A stretch of DNA of 64,000 nt from Flexilinea sp. GTDB taxonomy: Bacteria; Chloroflexota; Anaerolineae; Anaerolineales; Anaerolineaceae. Position numbers and translations under genes: made by a program. Below are positions 35,836 to 44,766 of this stretch, piece by piece (positions within the stretch are counted from its first letter, which is position 1; each line of letters starts with the position of its first letter). The stretch lies in NCBI GenBank assembly GCA_026645735.1, contig JAPKMT010000008.1, forward strand, positions 1 to 64,000, written 5' to 3'. The notes under the pieces were generated by a model that saw nothing but the letters and a program-made list of their open reading frames with translations, was not told the origin of the DNA and searched no databases.

Positions 35836-36702
35836 TTAATCATTGGTGTTGAAAATATCCAGCAATGCCCGATACATCGGCTCAACCGGAGCTTCCAGAT
35901 CTGTCCACAATGTAAAACCGATCGCACCCTGATAGACCAGCATGCCCAAACCGCTGATAATTTTTGTTCCATGCTTTTCAGCTTCCGTCAAAAAGAGTGT
36001 CTTGGGTGTTGGAATCACATCACAGACCACCATTCCAGCCCGCAGTGAATCGTAAACGATTTCCGGTTTCTGATGCACATTCGGATACAATCCAATGGAA
36101 GTCGCATTGATCAGAATATCGGCATTCTCCGGTATTTCAAAGGAATCCGTCCAGGGAATATAATCCGCCGACGTCGGTGTTTTCTCATTCAGTAAATTGC
36201 ACAGGGTCTTGCCGCGATCGTCTGATCGGTTGACGATGCTGATCTGCCTGGCGCCTGCCAAAGCCAGTTCCACCGTGATGGCGCGTGCGGCGCCACCCGC
36301 TCCAAGGACAACAACTCTGGTCCCCTTTGGATCCACTTTGGCATCCTGCACCAGCGCTCTCATGAATCCTTTTCCATCCGTGTTTTCTCCGATGAGCCGA
36401 TCATCTTTTCGTACAACCGTGTTGACCGCTCCCATCAATGCTGCGTCCGGTTTTACTACATCCAGATATTTCAGAACCGCGACCTTATGCGGAATCGTCA
36501 GATTGATCCCGCGCATCTGAAATGCTCGCAGCCCTTGCATCGCAGCGCCCAGATCTTCCGGCAATACTTCAATCGTCAGATAACGCCAATTTAAGTTCAA
36601 AGCCTTAAAAGCTGCTTCTTGCATCACGACAGTTGGATTCTCGGCCACCGGATGTCCGAAAACTCCAACCAGTTCCGCTTTATAATTTGGATTCGCCATC
36701 AT
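35836..36702 (-). CDS. aroE: Shikimate dehydrogenase-like enzyme (AroE family) with altered substrate motif
   Basis: 288 residues; the ATG at 36702 has AAGGAG 6 nt upstream. Catalytic Lys (INLTIPHK) and Asp (ENTDGKGF) are present, as are the NADP-binding VLGAGGAARA, VNRSDDR and the NATSIGLYPN and GLGMLVYQGA motifs. However, the N-terminal GxPxxHSxSP, whose two Ser hold the shikimate carboxylate, reads GHPVAENPTVVM here. It may therefore use quinate, an amino-shikimate or another ligand instead of 3-dehydroshikimate. No other shikimate-pathway gene is nearby. The symbol is given for family only. Confidence 0.8.
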   Translation of the reverse strand: MMANPNYKAELVGVFGHPVAENPTVVMQEAAFKALNLNWRYLTIEVLPEDLGAAMQGLRAFQMRGINLTIPHKVAVLKYLDVVKPDAALMGAVNTVVRKDDRLIGENTDGKGFMRALVQDAKVDPKGTRVVVLGAGGAARAITVELALAGARQISIVNRSDDRGKTLCNLLNEKTPTSADYIPWTDSFEIPENADILINATSIGLYPNVHQKPEIVYDSLRAGMVVCDVIPTPKTLFLTEAEKHGTKIISGLGMLVYQGAIGFTLWTDLEAPVEPMYRALLDIFNTND

Positions 36703-36790
36703 CTTCAACTCCTTGGTCTTTTATCAAATTTTATTTCAAGATCATCTATTTTTATTTTATATGTATTATTCACCCAATCAGGTTTCTTAA

Positions 36791-36913
36791 TAGTGATTTG
36801 AAATAAAGGCATATGTTTCGAATAAAGAGAGTAAATATGTTGTTGCAGTGTTTTTGCGCGGAGCGCAAAAACACTGCAACAACAATAATTTTTTTCCATA
36901 TTTCGAATCGCTG
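36791..36913. repeat. HCR copy with a perfect 22 bp stem, TGTTGTTGCAGTG type
   Basis: Arms 36838-36859 and 36863-36884 pair perfectly around GGA. The left flank has TTTCGAATAAAGAGAG and a degraded terminal repeat; the right end is CCATATTTCGAATCGCTG. It lies about 115 nt after the stop of the next leftward gene and upstream of the aroE-like gene. Confidence 0.93.
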
Positions 36914-37027
36914 GTTTCTTGGCAGCAATTAATATTTTGGACTGGGCTTTCGCATTAATCGACAAAATTTGCGGATGAGTATTTTTTCTTTCATTTTCAT
37001 GCAATATTTCGATACAAAAATGAATCT

Positions 37028-37726
37028 TTACCAGATTCCGGGGAACAGACGATACCGGACTTTTCGTGTATATTCCCGATATCCTTTCAATTCTTTCTGA
37101 AGCGTTGCATCCTCAAGGCTGGTACGGATTACCAGGATCGCAAAGATGATCACAGCCGGAATAATTGCCCAGCGGGAATCGAGCAGAAATGGCGTAGCAA
37201 AATAGGATATGCCTGCGCCAGCATATCCCGGATGACGGACAATCCGATAGGGACCCTCAGAGATGACATGGTGACCACGCTCTTTTTGAATGCGCACGAC
37301 TCCGGAGAAGAAGCTGTTAACGATCAATGCCCATGAGGAAAAAACAATGGAAGCGATTAACAATAACAATGCAATCAGATTTATCGACAAGCCGAATGCC
37401 TTCGACCAGTGAAAACGGGAATCCAGGCCTGCTGTGATCGCAACCAGAATAAATCCGAAAGCAGTCAATGGCGATAATACTTTATCCCAGGATTTTGTAC
37501 CTTTCTGGTTTAAATAATTCGATCGCTCCTTAACGATGCCGGGATTTTTCCGCTCTGCAAGCACACGACTCACAACAAATGCCAGAATTTGGAAGACAGC
37601 ATATACCCATGCCTGCCACCAGGTCGATTTTCCGGAAAGAATTAATGGAATGAAAGGCATTAGTATGACGATAAAGATCATGAAAACAAGATTTTGTAAA
37701 GGCAAATTTTTTTTCAAAGAGCTCAT
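37028..37726 (-). CDS. ICMT/PEMT-family membrane methyltransferase
   Basis: 232 residues; GGAGG lies 5 nt before the ATG at 37726, and an in-frame TTG upstream is rejected. About six hydrophobic segments. The family signature is GPYRIVRHPGYAGA and the C-terminal EDATLQKELKGYREYTRKVR with YRLFPGIW at the end. It is a second member of the same family as the protein at 35214, with a different architecture (longer N-terminus), separated from aroE by an HCR. Substrate unknown, probably a lipid or small hydrophobic amine or thiol. Confidence 0.87.
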   Translation of the reverse strand: MSSLKKNLPLQNLVFMIFIVILMPFIPLILSGKSTWWQAWVYAVFQILAFVVSRVLAERKNPGIVKERSNYLNQKGTKSWDKVLSPLTAFGFILVAITAGLDSRFHWSKAFGLSINLIALLLLIASIVFSSWALIVNSFFSGVVRIQKERGHHVISEGPYRIVRHPGYAGAGISYFATPFLLDSRWAIIPAVIIFAILVIRTSLEDATLQKELKGYREYTRKVRYRLFPGIW

Positions 37727-37904
37727 TTGATCCTCCAAACCTGGAAATTAAAATCCCCAATGTCGGTATCGCTATCATCAGGATTTGAAGCTATGAAAAG
37801 ACAGAAATACTTATCTCAGACACTTTTCCATATCCTTGGGGATTGTTGCTGATTTATGAAATTATTTATCCAAGCTATGAATATATTTTACTCGTTAATA
37901 AAAA

Positions 37905-37985
37905 GTGTTTCTGTTTTTTGAGTTATTAAAAAACAGAAACACACTTGATCGATCTGAATTCCATCTGCGATACAGATGTTTTTTT
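37905..37985 (+). terminator. Two consecutive hairpins, the second a T-run terminator
   Basis: GTGTTTCTGTTTTTT (37905-37919) pairs perfectly with AAAAAACAGAAACAC (37928-37942). Then CATCTG-CGATA-CAGATG (37962-37978) is followed by seven T. On the plus strand this terminator has no annotated gene before it; on the minus strand the T-run would be on the wrong side. Confidence 0.65.
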
Positions 37986-38035
37986 AAAGAAAGCTGTGCT
38001 TTTCAGTAATCTACTTCATTTATACAGATGGCTGT

Positions 38036-38701
38036 TTACTTTTTTGCATCGATAAAATTCATCTCCCAGGCACCGGAACCATAGATCTGGAAAATGCGGA
38101 ATTTATTATCGATTAATGATTTCCCCTTATAAGGTCCAGCCTGGTAATAAACCTGTTTATAACCGGAATATCCTTTCACGTCTTCTGCATACTGATACAG
38201 TTCAAAATAGTCATCCTCGTCATACGACATTTGCAATATTCTGCCCGGATTTTCGACAAAAACAACGGAAGTTCCCTCGCCGGATACAGCAACCGGTGCC
38301 GTGTGAACTTCTGCATCCAGAGGCAGAAACGTCAAGGTAAAATCACCCGGATAAGAGACTTCCAGATAATCGATCTGTTCAATCTCATTGTTGCCGTAGA
38401 AGAAGCTGCCCTGATATGTACAATAGCGGTTAAATACATCCAGAACTTCGTTGTCTGCTCCGTATAATGTGATTTTCATGTAGGCATATTCATCTTCACA
38501 CGGGACTTCAAAATCAATTACCGGGTACTCTTCAGCCATGATCGGACCGACCAGAACATCATCTCCCGATCCGGTAAAGACGATAGGTTCTAATGCAGAA
38601 CTGGCAGTTTCTTCTTCGACTGCAGGTTCCGCCTGAGGTGCGATACTGAAAGCCATCAAAAATATGGCAGCAAATACAAGCAGAAATACTATTTTTTTCA
38701 T
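38036..38701 (-). CDS. Exported protein of unknown function
   Basis: 221 residues; AGGAG lies 6 nt before the ATG. A signal peptide (MKKIVFLLVFAAIFLMAFSI...) ends near residue 24 before an acidic linker. The mature part is acidic and beta-rich, containing GSGDDVLVGPIMAEEYPVI and YDEDDYFELYQYAEDVKGY, with a pattern like a CUB- or PPC-type small extracellular domain. No family is recognised. Only two Cys, possibly a disulfide. Single-gene unit. Confidence 0.8.
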   Translation of the reverse strand: MKKIVFLLVFAAIFLMAFSIAPQAEPAVEEETASSALEPIVFTGSGDDVLVGPIMAEEYPVIDFEVPCEDEYAYMKITLYGADNEVLDVFNRYCTYQGSFFYGNNEIEQIDYLEVSYPGDFTLTFLPLDAEVHTAPVAVSGEGTSVVFVENPGRILQMSYDEDDYFELYQYAEDVKGYSGYKQVYYQAGPYKGKSLIDNKFRIFQIYGSGAWEMNFIDAKK

Positions 38702-38877
38702 ATTGCTCTCCTATTCACTTCTACTTTCAAACAACGCTCAATAATATATGGAAATGAAGATTTTTCAAAAAATCTTCCTTATTAATAAAGAGTATACAGA
38801 CATCGATTCGTCTATACAAGTATGATTTTTATTATTACAAACAGATTTTTAATTCCTGCAGGCAGTGCGTCAAATTT

Positions 38878-38908
38878 AAAAAAATTGACCTCATCGGAGT
38901 GAGGTCAA
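38878..38908 (-). terminator. Intrinsic terminator of the processive glycosyltransferase
   Basis: TTGACCTCA (38885-38893) pairs with TGAGGTCAA (38900-38908), perfect 9 bp. On the minus strand a run of T follows. It lies 43 nt after the stop at 38951. Confidence 0.88.
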
Positions 38909-38950
38909 ATCGTGAACATTTGAAATGGTCGCAGAATTCAGGCAGTGTTA

Positions 38951-40477
38951 TCAGCCGGTTTTTCCTTTGCGTGTTTGAATCAACGAAAAAATGAAAACAA
39001 ATGAAAAAGCCATTGTATAAGCGCAAAGCATGATCAATGCAAAATAATTCGAGTAGCGAATGCTGATGACAATGCAAAATAACCCAAGGCAGATCAGGAA
39101 CAATTCCAACATCCAGGAAAAATCTAAGGAAACCTGATACTTGCTCTTTTTCCGGTCACCATCATTCTGAATATCGGCATACTTCGGTGTTCGGGTAAAT
39201 TCCCAAACCCGGTTGGTTAATAAAGCTTTGCCGGCTTCAATCGAGTTACTGGCACAAATACCGAATCCCAGGAAAAACGCAAAAATCATGCTGATCAGAT
39301 TCTGCCGGATAGACAGATTTTGAGATTTCAGTGCCACCATCATGGATATCCAGGGGGCTATACTGCAAAGAACAATTGCAATCGTCAGGACTGAGCCACC
39401 CAGAAGACTGATAATCCTTTCTGATCCGTCCAATTCCAACGCGGCATTGACATTCTGAAGTGAAACTGTATTTACATTCAATATGGCACTGATACAAATC
39501 AGCAAGAAGGAGCTTAACATGAGCGGATGCAGCATATATCCGGTCAGATGGATGAATGTCTGCAAATGCTGTTTGAAATTTAGTTTTTTATTGCGCATCA
39601 GACCAGCCAGCAATTTTTTTGCGACCCGTAAGGATCCGCAAGCCCAGCGTGCCTGCTGCTTTTTGTAGCTGGGAACCGTGGGAGGAATTTCTGCGGGGGA
39701 TAACAAATCCCGTAAAAAGACTACCCGGTAACCCAGTGTCTGCATGCGGTAGCTGATGTCCAAATCTTCAGCCAGTGTGTCCGATTGCCATCCACCTGCT
39801 TCCATAATCGCTTTTTTTCGTATCACGCCACCCGTGCCATTAAAATTTTGAAGGCAGTCAGCCGCATAACGGCCGGTTTGTTCTACCATGAAGTGAACAT
39901 CAATTCCAACTGCGATCGCTTTTGTCAGCTTGCTATAATCCCGGTTGAGATGCGTCCAGCGGCTTTGGACGACTGCAACAGAATCATCCTGAATAAAATA
40001 GGGAATGGTCTGAACCAAAAAATCAGAAGAGGGAATAAAATCAGCATCGAAAATTGCAGTATACTCAGCATCTGTTTTTTCCAGTGCTATCTGAAGCGCG
40101 CCAGCTTTAAATCCGGCACGATTTTCTCTGCGCAAGACCTCGATATTGAAATTTTTTTGTTTAAATTCATCGACGATTTCATCCACTTCCTGAATCGTTT
40201 CATCATTGGAATCATCCAGAATTTTAATATCGACATTTTCTTTTCCATAAGTATCTGCCATCGCAGCGCAAGCTGTGATCAGTCTGCGGATCACATAGCT
40301 CTCATTATAGACTGGCAGTTGAACTGAAACTTTCGGCCGATTGGTAAAGTTTTTTGGCAGGGATGGTTTTTGATATTTTCTTGATGCATAAAGCAGATAA
40401 TAATGATTGAATCCATATAAGAAAAAACAAACTGTGAGTATCATGGATAACACAAAAAAAAGCAACTGGATGAACAT
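38951..40477 (-). CDS. Processive family 2 glycosyltransferase, cellulose-synthase/CslA-like
   Basis: 508 residues. AGGAGG lies 10 nt before ATG 40477 and 7 nt before TTG 40480; either may start it. One N-terminal helix, a cytosolic GT2 domain, then four to five helices. Motifs: SVQLPVYNES, LDDSNDET, IFDADFIP (DxD), TLAEDLDISYR (catalytic D) and KKQQARWACGS (the Q-x-x-R-W acceptor site), all needed for processive beta-glycan synthesis. It resembles glucomannan/mannan or glucan synthases more than hyaluronan synthase. No PilZ domain is visible and no BcsB-type partner is adjacent. It likely makes an exopolysaccharide. Confidence 0.9.
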   Translation of the reverse strand: MFIQLLFFVLSMILTVCFFLYGFNHYYLLYASRKYQKPSLPKNFTNRPKVSVQLPVYNESYVIRRLITACAAMADTYGKENVDIKILDDSNDETIQEVDEIVDEFKQKNFNIEVLRRENRAGFKAGALQIALEKTDAEYTAIFDADFIPSSDFLVQTIPYFIQDDSVAVVQSRWTHLNRDYSKLTKAIAVGIDVHFMVEQTGRYAADCLQNFNGTGGVIRKKAIMEAGGWQSDTLAEDLDISYRMQTLGYRVVFLRDLLSPAEIPPTVPSYKKQQARWACGSLRVAKKLLAGLMRNKKLNFKQHLQTFIHLTGYMLHPLMLSSFLLICISAILNVNTVSLQNVNAALELDGSERIISLLGGSVLTIAIVLCSIAPWISMMVALKSQNLSIRQNLISMIFAFFLGFGICASNSIEAGKALLTNRVWEFTRTPKYADIQNDGDRKKSKYQVSLDFSWMLELFLICLGLFCIVISIRYSNYFALIMLCAYTMAFSFVFIFSLIQTRKGKTG

Positions 40478-40957
40478 CAAGTATCATCCTCCTGGTCGAA
40501 TGATGGTTACACTGTGGCTTAAAAAAATCCGGTTTTCGCTTTTCGAAAAAAAAAAGCTTTACAATGTAAAGCATGAAAAAATCTCATCCGTTTTCATCAA
40601 GCCAATTGATTATAATACGGTATTTCAAATCTTGATCAGAATCGTATCAAATTCCAGCAGGTAAAATTACTGTACTGACCTATTAAAAAACGCGATTTTT
40701 TTGTTTTTTCGCTTCGTCCAAAGTAAAAAATTTACAAAAAAATAAACTTCTTTTTTTTCGAAATACTGATCAAGTCACACAATTTAAATCATACTAGAAC
40801 TTACAAACCGGTTCATGCTTCCGGATGAAGTCCTTCATTGACGCACTCCACAGCATAATTTTCAACATGATTTTTTCTTCTCATGCACCAGCATATTGCT
40901 GCATAACAATAATTTTATTATAAAGTGATAATGCATATGGTGCAAATTTTTTTATTT
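40478..40957. other. Intergenic, very AT-rich, no gene seen
   Basis: Poly-A tracts and an imperfect TTTTCG-rich stretch near 40530-40560 are the only features. The promoter of the glycosyltransferase should lie in its left part on the minus strand. Confidence 0.4.
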
Positions 40958-41081
40958 CAGCAATTCGAAATATGCGAAGAAGTATATGTTGTTGTGATGT
41001 TTTTGCGCTTCACGCAAAAACAACTCAACAACAAGTTTTCTCGATCGATTCGAAAGGTTGGTTCATTCTTCGAATTATTGC
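40958..41081. repeat. HCR copy with mismatched stem
   Basis: Left CAGCAATTCGAAATATGC, box GATTCGAAAGG, right TTCTTCGAATTATTGC. The stem TTGTTGTGATGTTTTTGCG pairs with the opposite arm except for two positions. It starts 57 nt beyond the stop of the HEAT-like gene at 41138. Confidence 0.9.
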
Positions 41082-41137
41082 TTTTATTTTGATAATTTTC
41101 ATTCCTATGGCAATCAAGAATTGTTTTCTTACAAACA

Positions 41138-41890
41138 TTAAAGTGAATGAACCCAGAAAGTTGTCCAGTCTGCGTCCATATGCATGAGCCTGTTTTTTTT
41201 CAGATTTTCCCGCATGATCCAGCGAATGTCCCGATCATCAGAAGAAAACCATCGCTCCATGGATGTTTTCTCTTCGGCAGGCAGCGCAGCCACTGCGACG
41301 CTCCAGCAATAACTCAAGCCTTTCCGCAGGGTCAGGAATGAATCTTCCTTTCGGTTTCTCGCAGCTGCGACAGATTTTGTGATATTGTCCAGGATGGCTA
41401 ATGCGGCAGCGGCATACTGGGATTTTTTCATTAAGCGCGGTTCACAAACCGCTGCAGCAGCTGCCCGTTTTTCAAGGAAATTTCCCTGGCTCCATAACCT
41501 GACCTCAGAAATCATTTTGTCCATATCCGCATCACCCAGCAGTTGCATCGCCATCGCGGACGCTTCCCGAATCCGCCATCGTGGATCGGAAGCAGCTGAT
41601 CGGATTAACGCCAGGTATTCATCCGACCCTTCTGCTGAAAGCCTACCCAGACCCAGTACCCCGCAAAAAGCGAGGAATTCAAACGGAGAATTTACAGGAG
41701 CGATTTCAGGGGTATATTGCAAATACCTGAGAAACAACTTTTTTTCGCCTTCCATCGCCACAGCCTGTGCCAATTCCAAATTCCCTCTGGGACCTGGCAA
41801 GCCAGACTGCGCCAGTAAAAAAGCATCCCAATCCGGGAATTCGCGCAATTGGACGCAGTATTCCTCTATCTTTGACATGGCATTATTCAT
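41138..41890 (-). CDS. HEAT-repeat-like helical protein
   Basis: About 250 residues; three in-frame Met (41905, 41890, 41878) are possible and none has a strong Shine-Dalgarno, so the start is uncertain; those before 41883 overlap pilT. The sequence is all helical, with repeats such as DPRWRIREASAMAMQLLGDA and DRDIRWIMRENLKKNRL that resemble HEAT repeats. Such proteins act as scaffolds or regulators. Being the last gene of the pilus cluster, it may be translationally coupled to pilT, but a pilus role is not shown. Confidence 0.7.
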   Translation of the reverse strand: MNNAMSKIEEYCVQLREFPDWDAFLLAQSGLPGPRGNLELAQAVAMEGEKKLFLRYLQYTPEIAPVNSPFEFLAFCGVLGLGRLSAEGSDEYLALIRSAASDPRWRIREASAMAMQLLGDADMDKMISEVRLWSQGNFLEKRAAAAAVCEPRLMKKSQYAAAALAILDNITKSVAAARNRKEDSFLTLRKGLSYCWSVAVAALPAEEKTSMERWFSSDDRDIRWIMRENLKKNRLMHMDADWTTFWVHSL

Positions 41891-42956
41891 CCATTTGGAT
41901 TTCAAATTTGCGGGACATTAATTCTGTGTTTAGAGCAAATTTAACGGCAGTCTCTCTGGAAATTATTTTGCGGTGATACAGGCTCATAATACTTGAGTCC
42001 ATACTGACCATTCCTTCAGAACCGGAAGAATTGATAAAAGAATCGATTTGATGGCTTTTTGATTCACGAATCATGGTACGGACGGCGTTGTTCACCGATA
42101 GAACCTCAAAAGCAGGTATCAAACTGCCATCCACAGTAGGGATAAGCTGCTGGGAAACGACCTTTTGAAGAATCATGGACAACTGGTTTCGAATCTGCTG
42201 CTGCTGATTCGGTGGAAACACATCGATAATCCGATCGATTGTATTCGCTGCACCTACCGTATGCAGCGTAGAGATAATTAAATGGCCGGTTTCCGCGGCT
42301 GTCATCGCAGTTTGAATGGTTGCATGATCCCGCATTTCACCAACGAGGATTACATTCGGAGCTTGCCGCAGGCTGGCTCGTAATGCGGTGATAAAGCTCT
42401 CCGAATCCTGACCGATTTCGCGTTGTGAAATAATACTTTTCTTGTCGCGGTGCAGGTATTCAATCGGTTCCTCAAGCGTGATAATGTGCCCTTCCCGTAT
42501 TGTGTTGATACGATCAATCAGACAGGCCAGTGTTGTAGATTTACCTGAACCAGCCGGGCCTGTAAACAGAACCAGACCTTTGGAGATATTCGAAATTTCC
42601 ATCACATACTCAGGAATACCGAGCTGATGATAATCTGGTATCCCAAAAGAAACCATGCGAATGACGGCAGACAACGAACCTCGTTGTTTATACGTACTCA
42701 CACGAAAACGACACAAGCCTTGAACTGAAAGTGAGAAATCATCATCACCATTCTGAAATAAAATCGTGATATCCCGGTTGGCTATGGAATAAATTTCACG
42801 GATCAAGGTTTCCGTTGCATCTGGATTCATCCGTTCTTCGTTCTGGGGTTTAATCAGTCCGCTGATTTTAAAAGAAATCGGGAAACCGGTAACTATAAAA
42901 ATATCGGATGTATTCTTTTCTACGGCATTTTTTAACAATGAAAACAAGTCGATCAT
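41883..42956 (-). CDS. pilT: Type IV pilus retraction ATPase PilT
   Basis: 357 residues, standard for PilT hexamer ATPases. Walker A GPAGSGKST (about 135), Asp box (ITLEEPIEYLH), Walker B VILVGEMRDHATIQ and the His box ISTLHTVGA are intact; the QRE IGQD motif is present. The AIRNLIRE motif of retraction ATPases is represented by VRTMIRESKSHQI. It powers pilus depolymerisation at the inner membrane. It starts 3 nt after a pilin-like gene. No PilB extension ATPase is in the window, so part of the machinery is encoded elsewhere. Confidence 0.93.
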   Translation of the reverse strand: MIDLFSLLKNAVEKNTSDIFIVTGFPISFKISGLIKPQNEERMNPDATETLIREIYSIANRDITILFQNGDDDFSLSVQGLCRFRVSTYKQRGSLSAVIRMVSFGIPDYHQLGIPEYVMEISNISKGLVLFTGPAGSGKSTTLACLIDRINTIREGHIITLEEPIEYLHRDKKSIISQREIGQDSESFITALRASLRQAPNVILVGEMRDHATIQTAMTAAETGHLIISTLHTVGAANTIDRIIDVFPPNQQQQIRNQLSMILQKVVSQQLIPTVDGSLIPAFEVLSVNNAVRTMIRESKSHQIDSFINSSGSEGMVSMDSSIMSLYHRKIISRETAVKFALNTELMSRKFEIQMDE

Positions 42957-42959
42957 GAA

Positions 42960-43421
42960 TTATTCTCCTGCCCAGACTTCTAATCGGTTGTCCGGGGCCC
43001 AGCTTCCTGTTGAAGAAATTTTCCAGGAATTAACGATGATGATACCATTTTTTGCATCAGCTGAAATGTGCAGATTTTGTTTTTCATCAATCGGTACTTC
43101 ATAGGAAAATGAAAAATTCTTTGAATCTTTCAATGAAGAAACCAGGAAATCTTCTTGTTGATATTCGTCAAAAAAAGTATCCAATTGATCCGGTTCAGGA
43201 TTTATGCTAAACATTGCCTGAATCTCAGCAAGTATCTCTTCTGCCTGATTGTCTGCCTGATAAAAATTGAAGACCACAGCGGCTGTCTTTTCGCTTAACT
43301 TCCGCTCATAATTCGTCGTGACAAAGGACAAAACTGCAAAAATTGTCAAACACAATATAGAAAAAACCATGAGGATTGAGGTGCTTCCGACATGAATTCC
43401 CTGAGAATTTTTACCGGCCAT
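42960..43421 (-). CDS. Pilus-cluster single-pass membrane protein, pilin-like
   Basis: 153 residues from ATG 43421, which follows AGGAGG; eighteen upstream codons overlap the previous gene and are dropped. An N-terminal helix (STSILMVFSILCLTIFAVLS) follows a short polar leader and leads into a helical stalk and a small domain with YEVPIDEKQNLHI, reminiscent of minor pilins or PilX-type proteins, without a clear Gly-Phe cleavage site. It overlaps the upstream gene by 11 nt, so the cluster is co-translated. Confidence 0.7.
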   Translation of the reverse strand: MAGKNSQGIHVGSTSILMVFSILCLTIFAVLSFVTTNYERKLSEKTAAVVFNFYQADNQAEEILAEIQAMFSINPEPDQLDTFFDEYQQEDFLVSSLKDSKNFSFSYEVPIDEKQNLHISADAKNGIIIVNSWKISSTGSWAPDNRLEVWAGE

Positions 43422-43857
43422 GCTGCACACCTCCTGAAGCGATTTTAACAGGAAGACGAAAAATCTCATCGTCATCTGCCTTAGAGAGTGTTATCCAGGC
43501 ACTTCTTAGGTAAGGGAACTCTTCCATCACCAATTCCAGTTTATAGACATACTCTTTTCCCTGCAGTACCGGTTTCCAATCTTTATCAAAACCAATCCGC
43601 ATAGTATTGCCTGTCACTGCACCAAAACCGCCATAGATGGCTGCCGTTTTGGCAAGGTCCCCTCCGGCAGCTTTAAAAATCTCGGCAAGGGATTCCGCTT
43701 TATAGACAGCCTGATCCAGGTTTCGGTTGGATTGATTCATTGTGGAAGCCACTGAAAAGATACGCAGGCAAATCGCAGCACTGAGAGCAAAAAAGAAGAT
43801 GGCTGTGATCAGTTCCATGAGAAAGAGTGAGGATTTTGCCGATCTGCCTTCATTCAT
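43411..43857 (-). CDS. Type IV pilin-like minor subunit
   Basis: 148 residues. SSLFLMELITAIFFFALSAA is a class III-like N-terminal helix with Glu five residues into the hydrophobic part (LMELI), as needed for pilin assembly, but there is no Gly at the expected prepilin peptidase site. A beta-rich head follows. It overlaps the next upstream gene by the ATGA quartet (43854-43857). Confidence 0.75.
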   Translation of the reverse strand: MNEGRSAKSSLFLMELITAIFFFALSAAICLRIFSVASTMNQSNRNLDQAVYKAESLAEIFKAAGGDLAKTAAIYGGFGAVTGNTMRIGFDKDWKPVLQGKEYVYKLELVMEEFPYLRSAWITLSKADDDEIFRLPVKIASGGVQHGR

Positions 43858-44339
43858 CTTGCAACTCCATTTCCTCGCAAATGAATAAAGATTTCATTCT
43901 GCTGTCCTTTTAAGTCAATACAGGCTATACGAATCAGCCCGTCTTGAATTAACCTCACATCCAAGGATCGGACAGAAGCAATTTCGATTCCGCTCGCAGG
44001 ATCTATCTGGGCACCCTTTGCTGCATATAATTCTCTGACAGAATCTCCAATCTCATAAATCAGTGTCCGGTATGTCTTTCCGCCGATTTCTTCTTCTAAA
44101 GCAATTGCCTGACCGTCACCAAAGTCACTGATAAAAACATTTCCGACTGCATCATAATGATGAATTTTCATAGAAACATATGACAGGAATGTACGCTGAT
44201 TGTACTGATTCTCGAGGGAATCCGCAGTCTGTCTGTATACGTTGGCTCCGGCAGCAATCACCAGCATTGCTGCACCTGCAAATACACAGAACAGGAGCAA
44301 CAGCGACAGAATTTCCACTGAGTGCTGATTACGGTTCAT
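43854..44339 (-). CDS. DUF4860-like pilus-cluster protein
   Basis: 161 residues with one N-terminal membrane helix (ILSLLLLFCVFAGAAMLVIA), followed by ANVYRQTADSLENQYNQRTF and a beta-rich region with SYVSMKIHHYDAVG. This pattern is that of DUF4860 proteins, found in pilus-like clusters of anaerobes and of unknown role. It overlaps its neighbours on both sides (11 and 4 nt). Confidence 0.75.
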   Translation of the reverse strand: MNRNQHSVEILSLLLLFCVFAGAAMLVIAAGANVYRQTADSLENQYNQRTFLSYVSMKIHHYDAVGNVFISDFGDGQAIALEEEIGGKTYRTLIYEIGDSVRELYAAKGAQIDPASGIEIASVRSLDVRLIQDGLIRIACIDLKGQQNEIFIHLRGNGVAR

Positions 44340-44676
44340 AGGTTTCCGCGTTTCTTTCCAGTACAGTAATCTCCGGCATCAAATTTGAAGCAAAAATTTC
44401 ATAAGCGACAAAATATTTCTCATCATCAATTCTGACTCCATAATTATCCCGGATATATTGGAGATCCTGGGGATATCGACCCTCAAGGGCATAACAACTG
44501 ATAACAGCCCGCTGAATACTATCCCTGGTCAAGCGAATTCCTTCCACATTCCTCCGGATTTCAGTTTGTCGAATCGCAATAATGATAAAAACCAGGATGC
44601 CTGCGTAAAAAATAATTGCAAACAAGTGGTTTTTTATCACCTGAAAGAAATCTGAATGGCACACTCTGTTGATCAT
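44329..44676 (-). CDS. Small pilin-like membrane protein
   Basis: 115 residues. A single hydrophobic helix (LFAIIFYAGILVFIIIA) lies about residues 18-36, followed by a helix with RRNVEGIRLTRDSIQRAVIS and the segment CYALEGRYPQDLQYI. The YALEG.YP pattern is frequent in type IV pilins at the start of the globular head. AAGGCG lies before the start; it overlaps the DUF4860-like gene by 11 nt. Confidence 0.7.
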   Translation of the reverse strand: MINRVCHSDFFQVIKNHLFAIIFYAGILVFIIIAIRQTEIRRNVEGIRLTRDSIQRAVISCYALEGRYPQDLQYIRDNYGVRIDDEKYFVAYEIFASNLMPEITVLERNAETYEP

Positions 44677-44692
44677 GATCGCCTTTTATAAC

Positions 44693-44761
44693 AATAGCTC
44701 AAAATATGAGGAGAATCCCTCTCATTATCCGAAAAGCCTTTTTTTAGATTTCGGATGACTG
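44693..44761. repeat. Stemless HCR inside the pilus cluster
   Basis: TAGCTCAAAATATGAGGAG at the left, ATTATCCGAAAAGC box, and TTTAGATTTCGGATGACTG at the right. The central hairpin is missing. It fills the 90 nt between pilC and the small pilin-like gene. Confidence 0.6.
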
Positions 44762-44766
44762 ATTAT

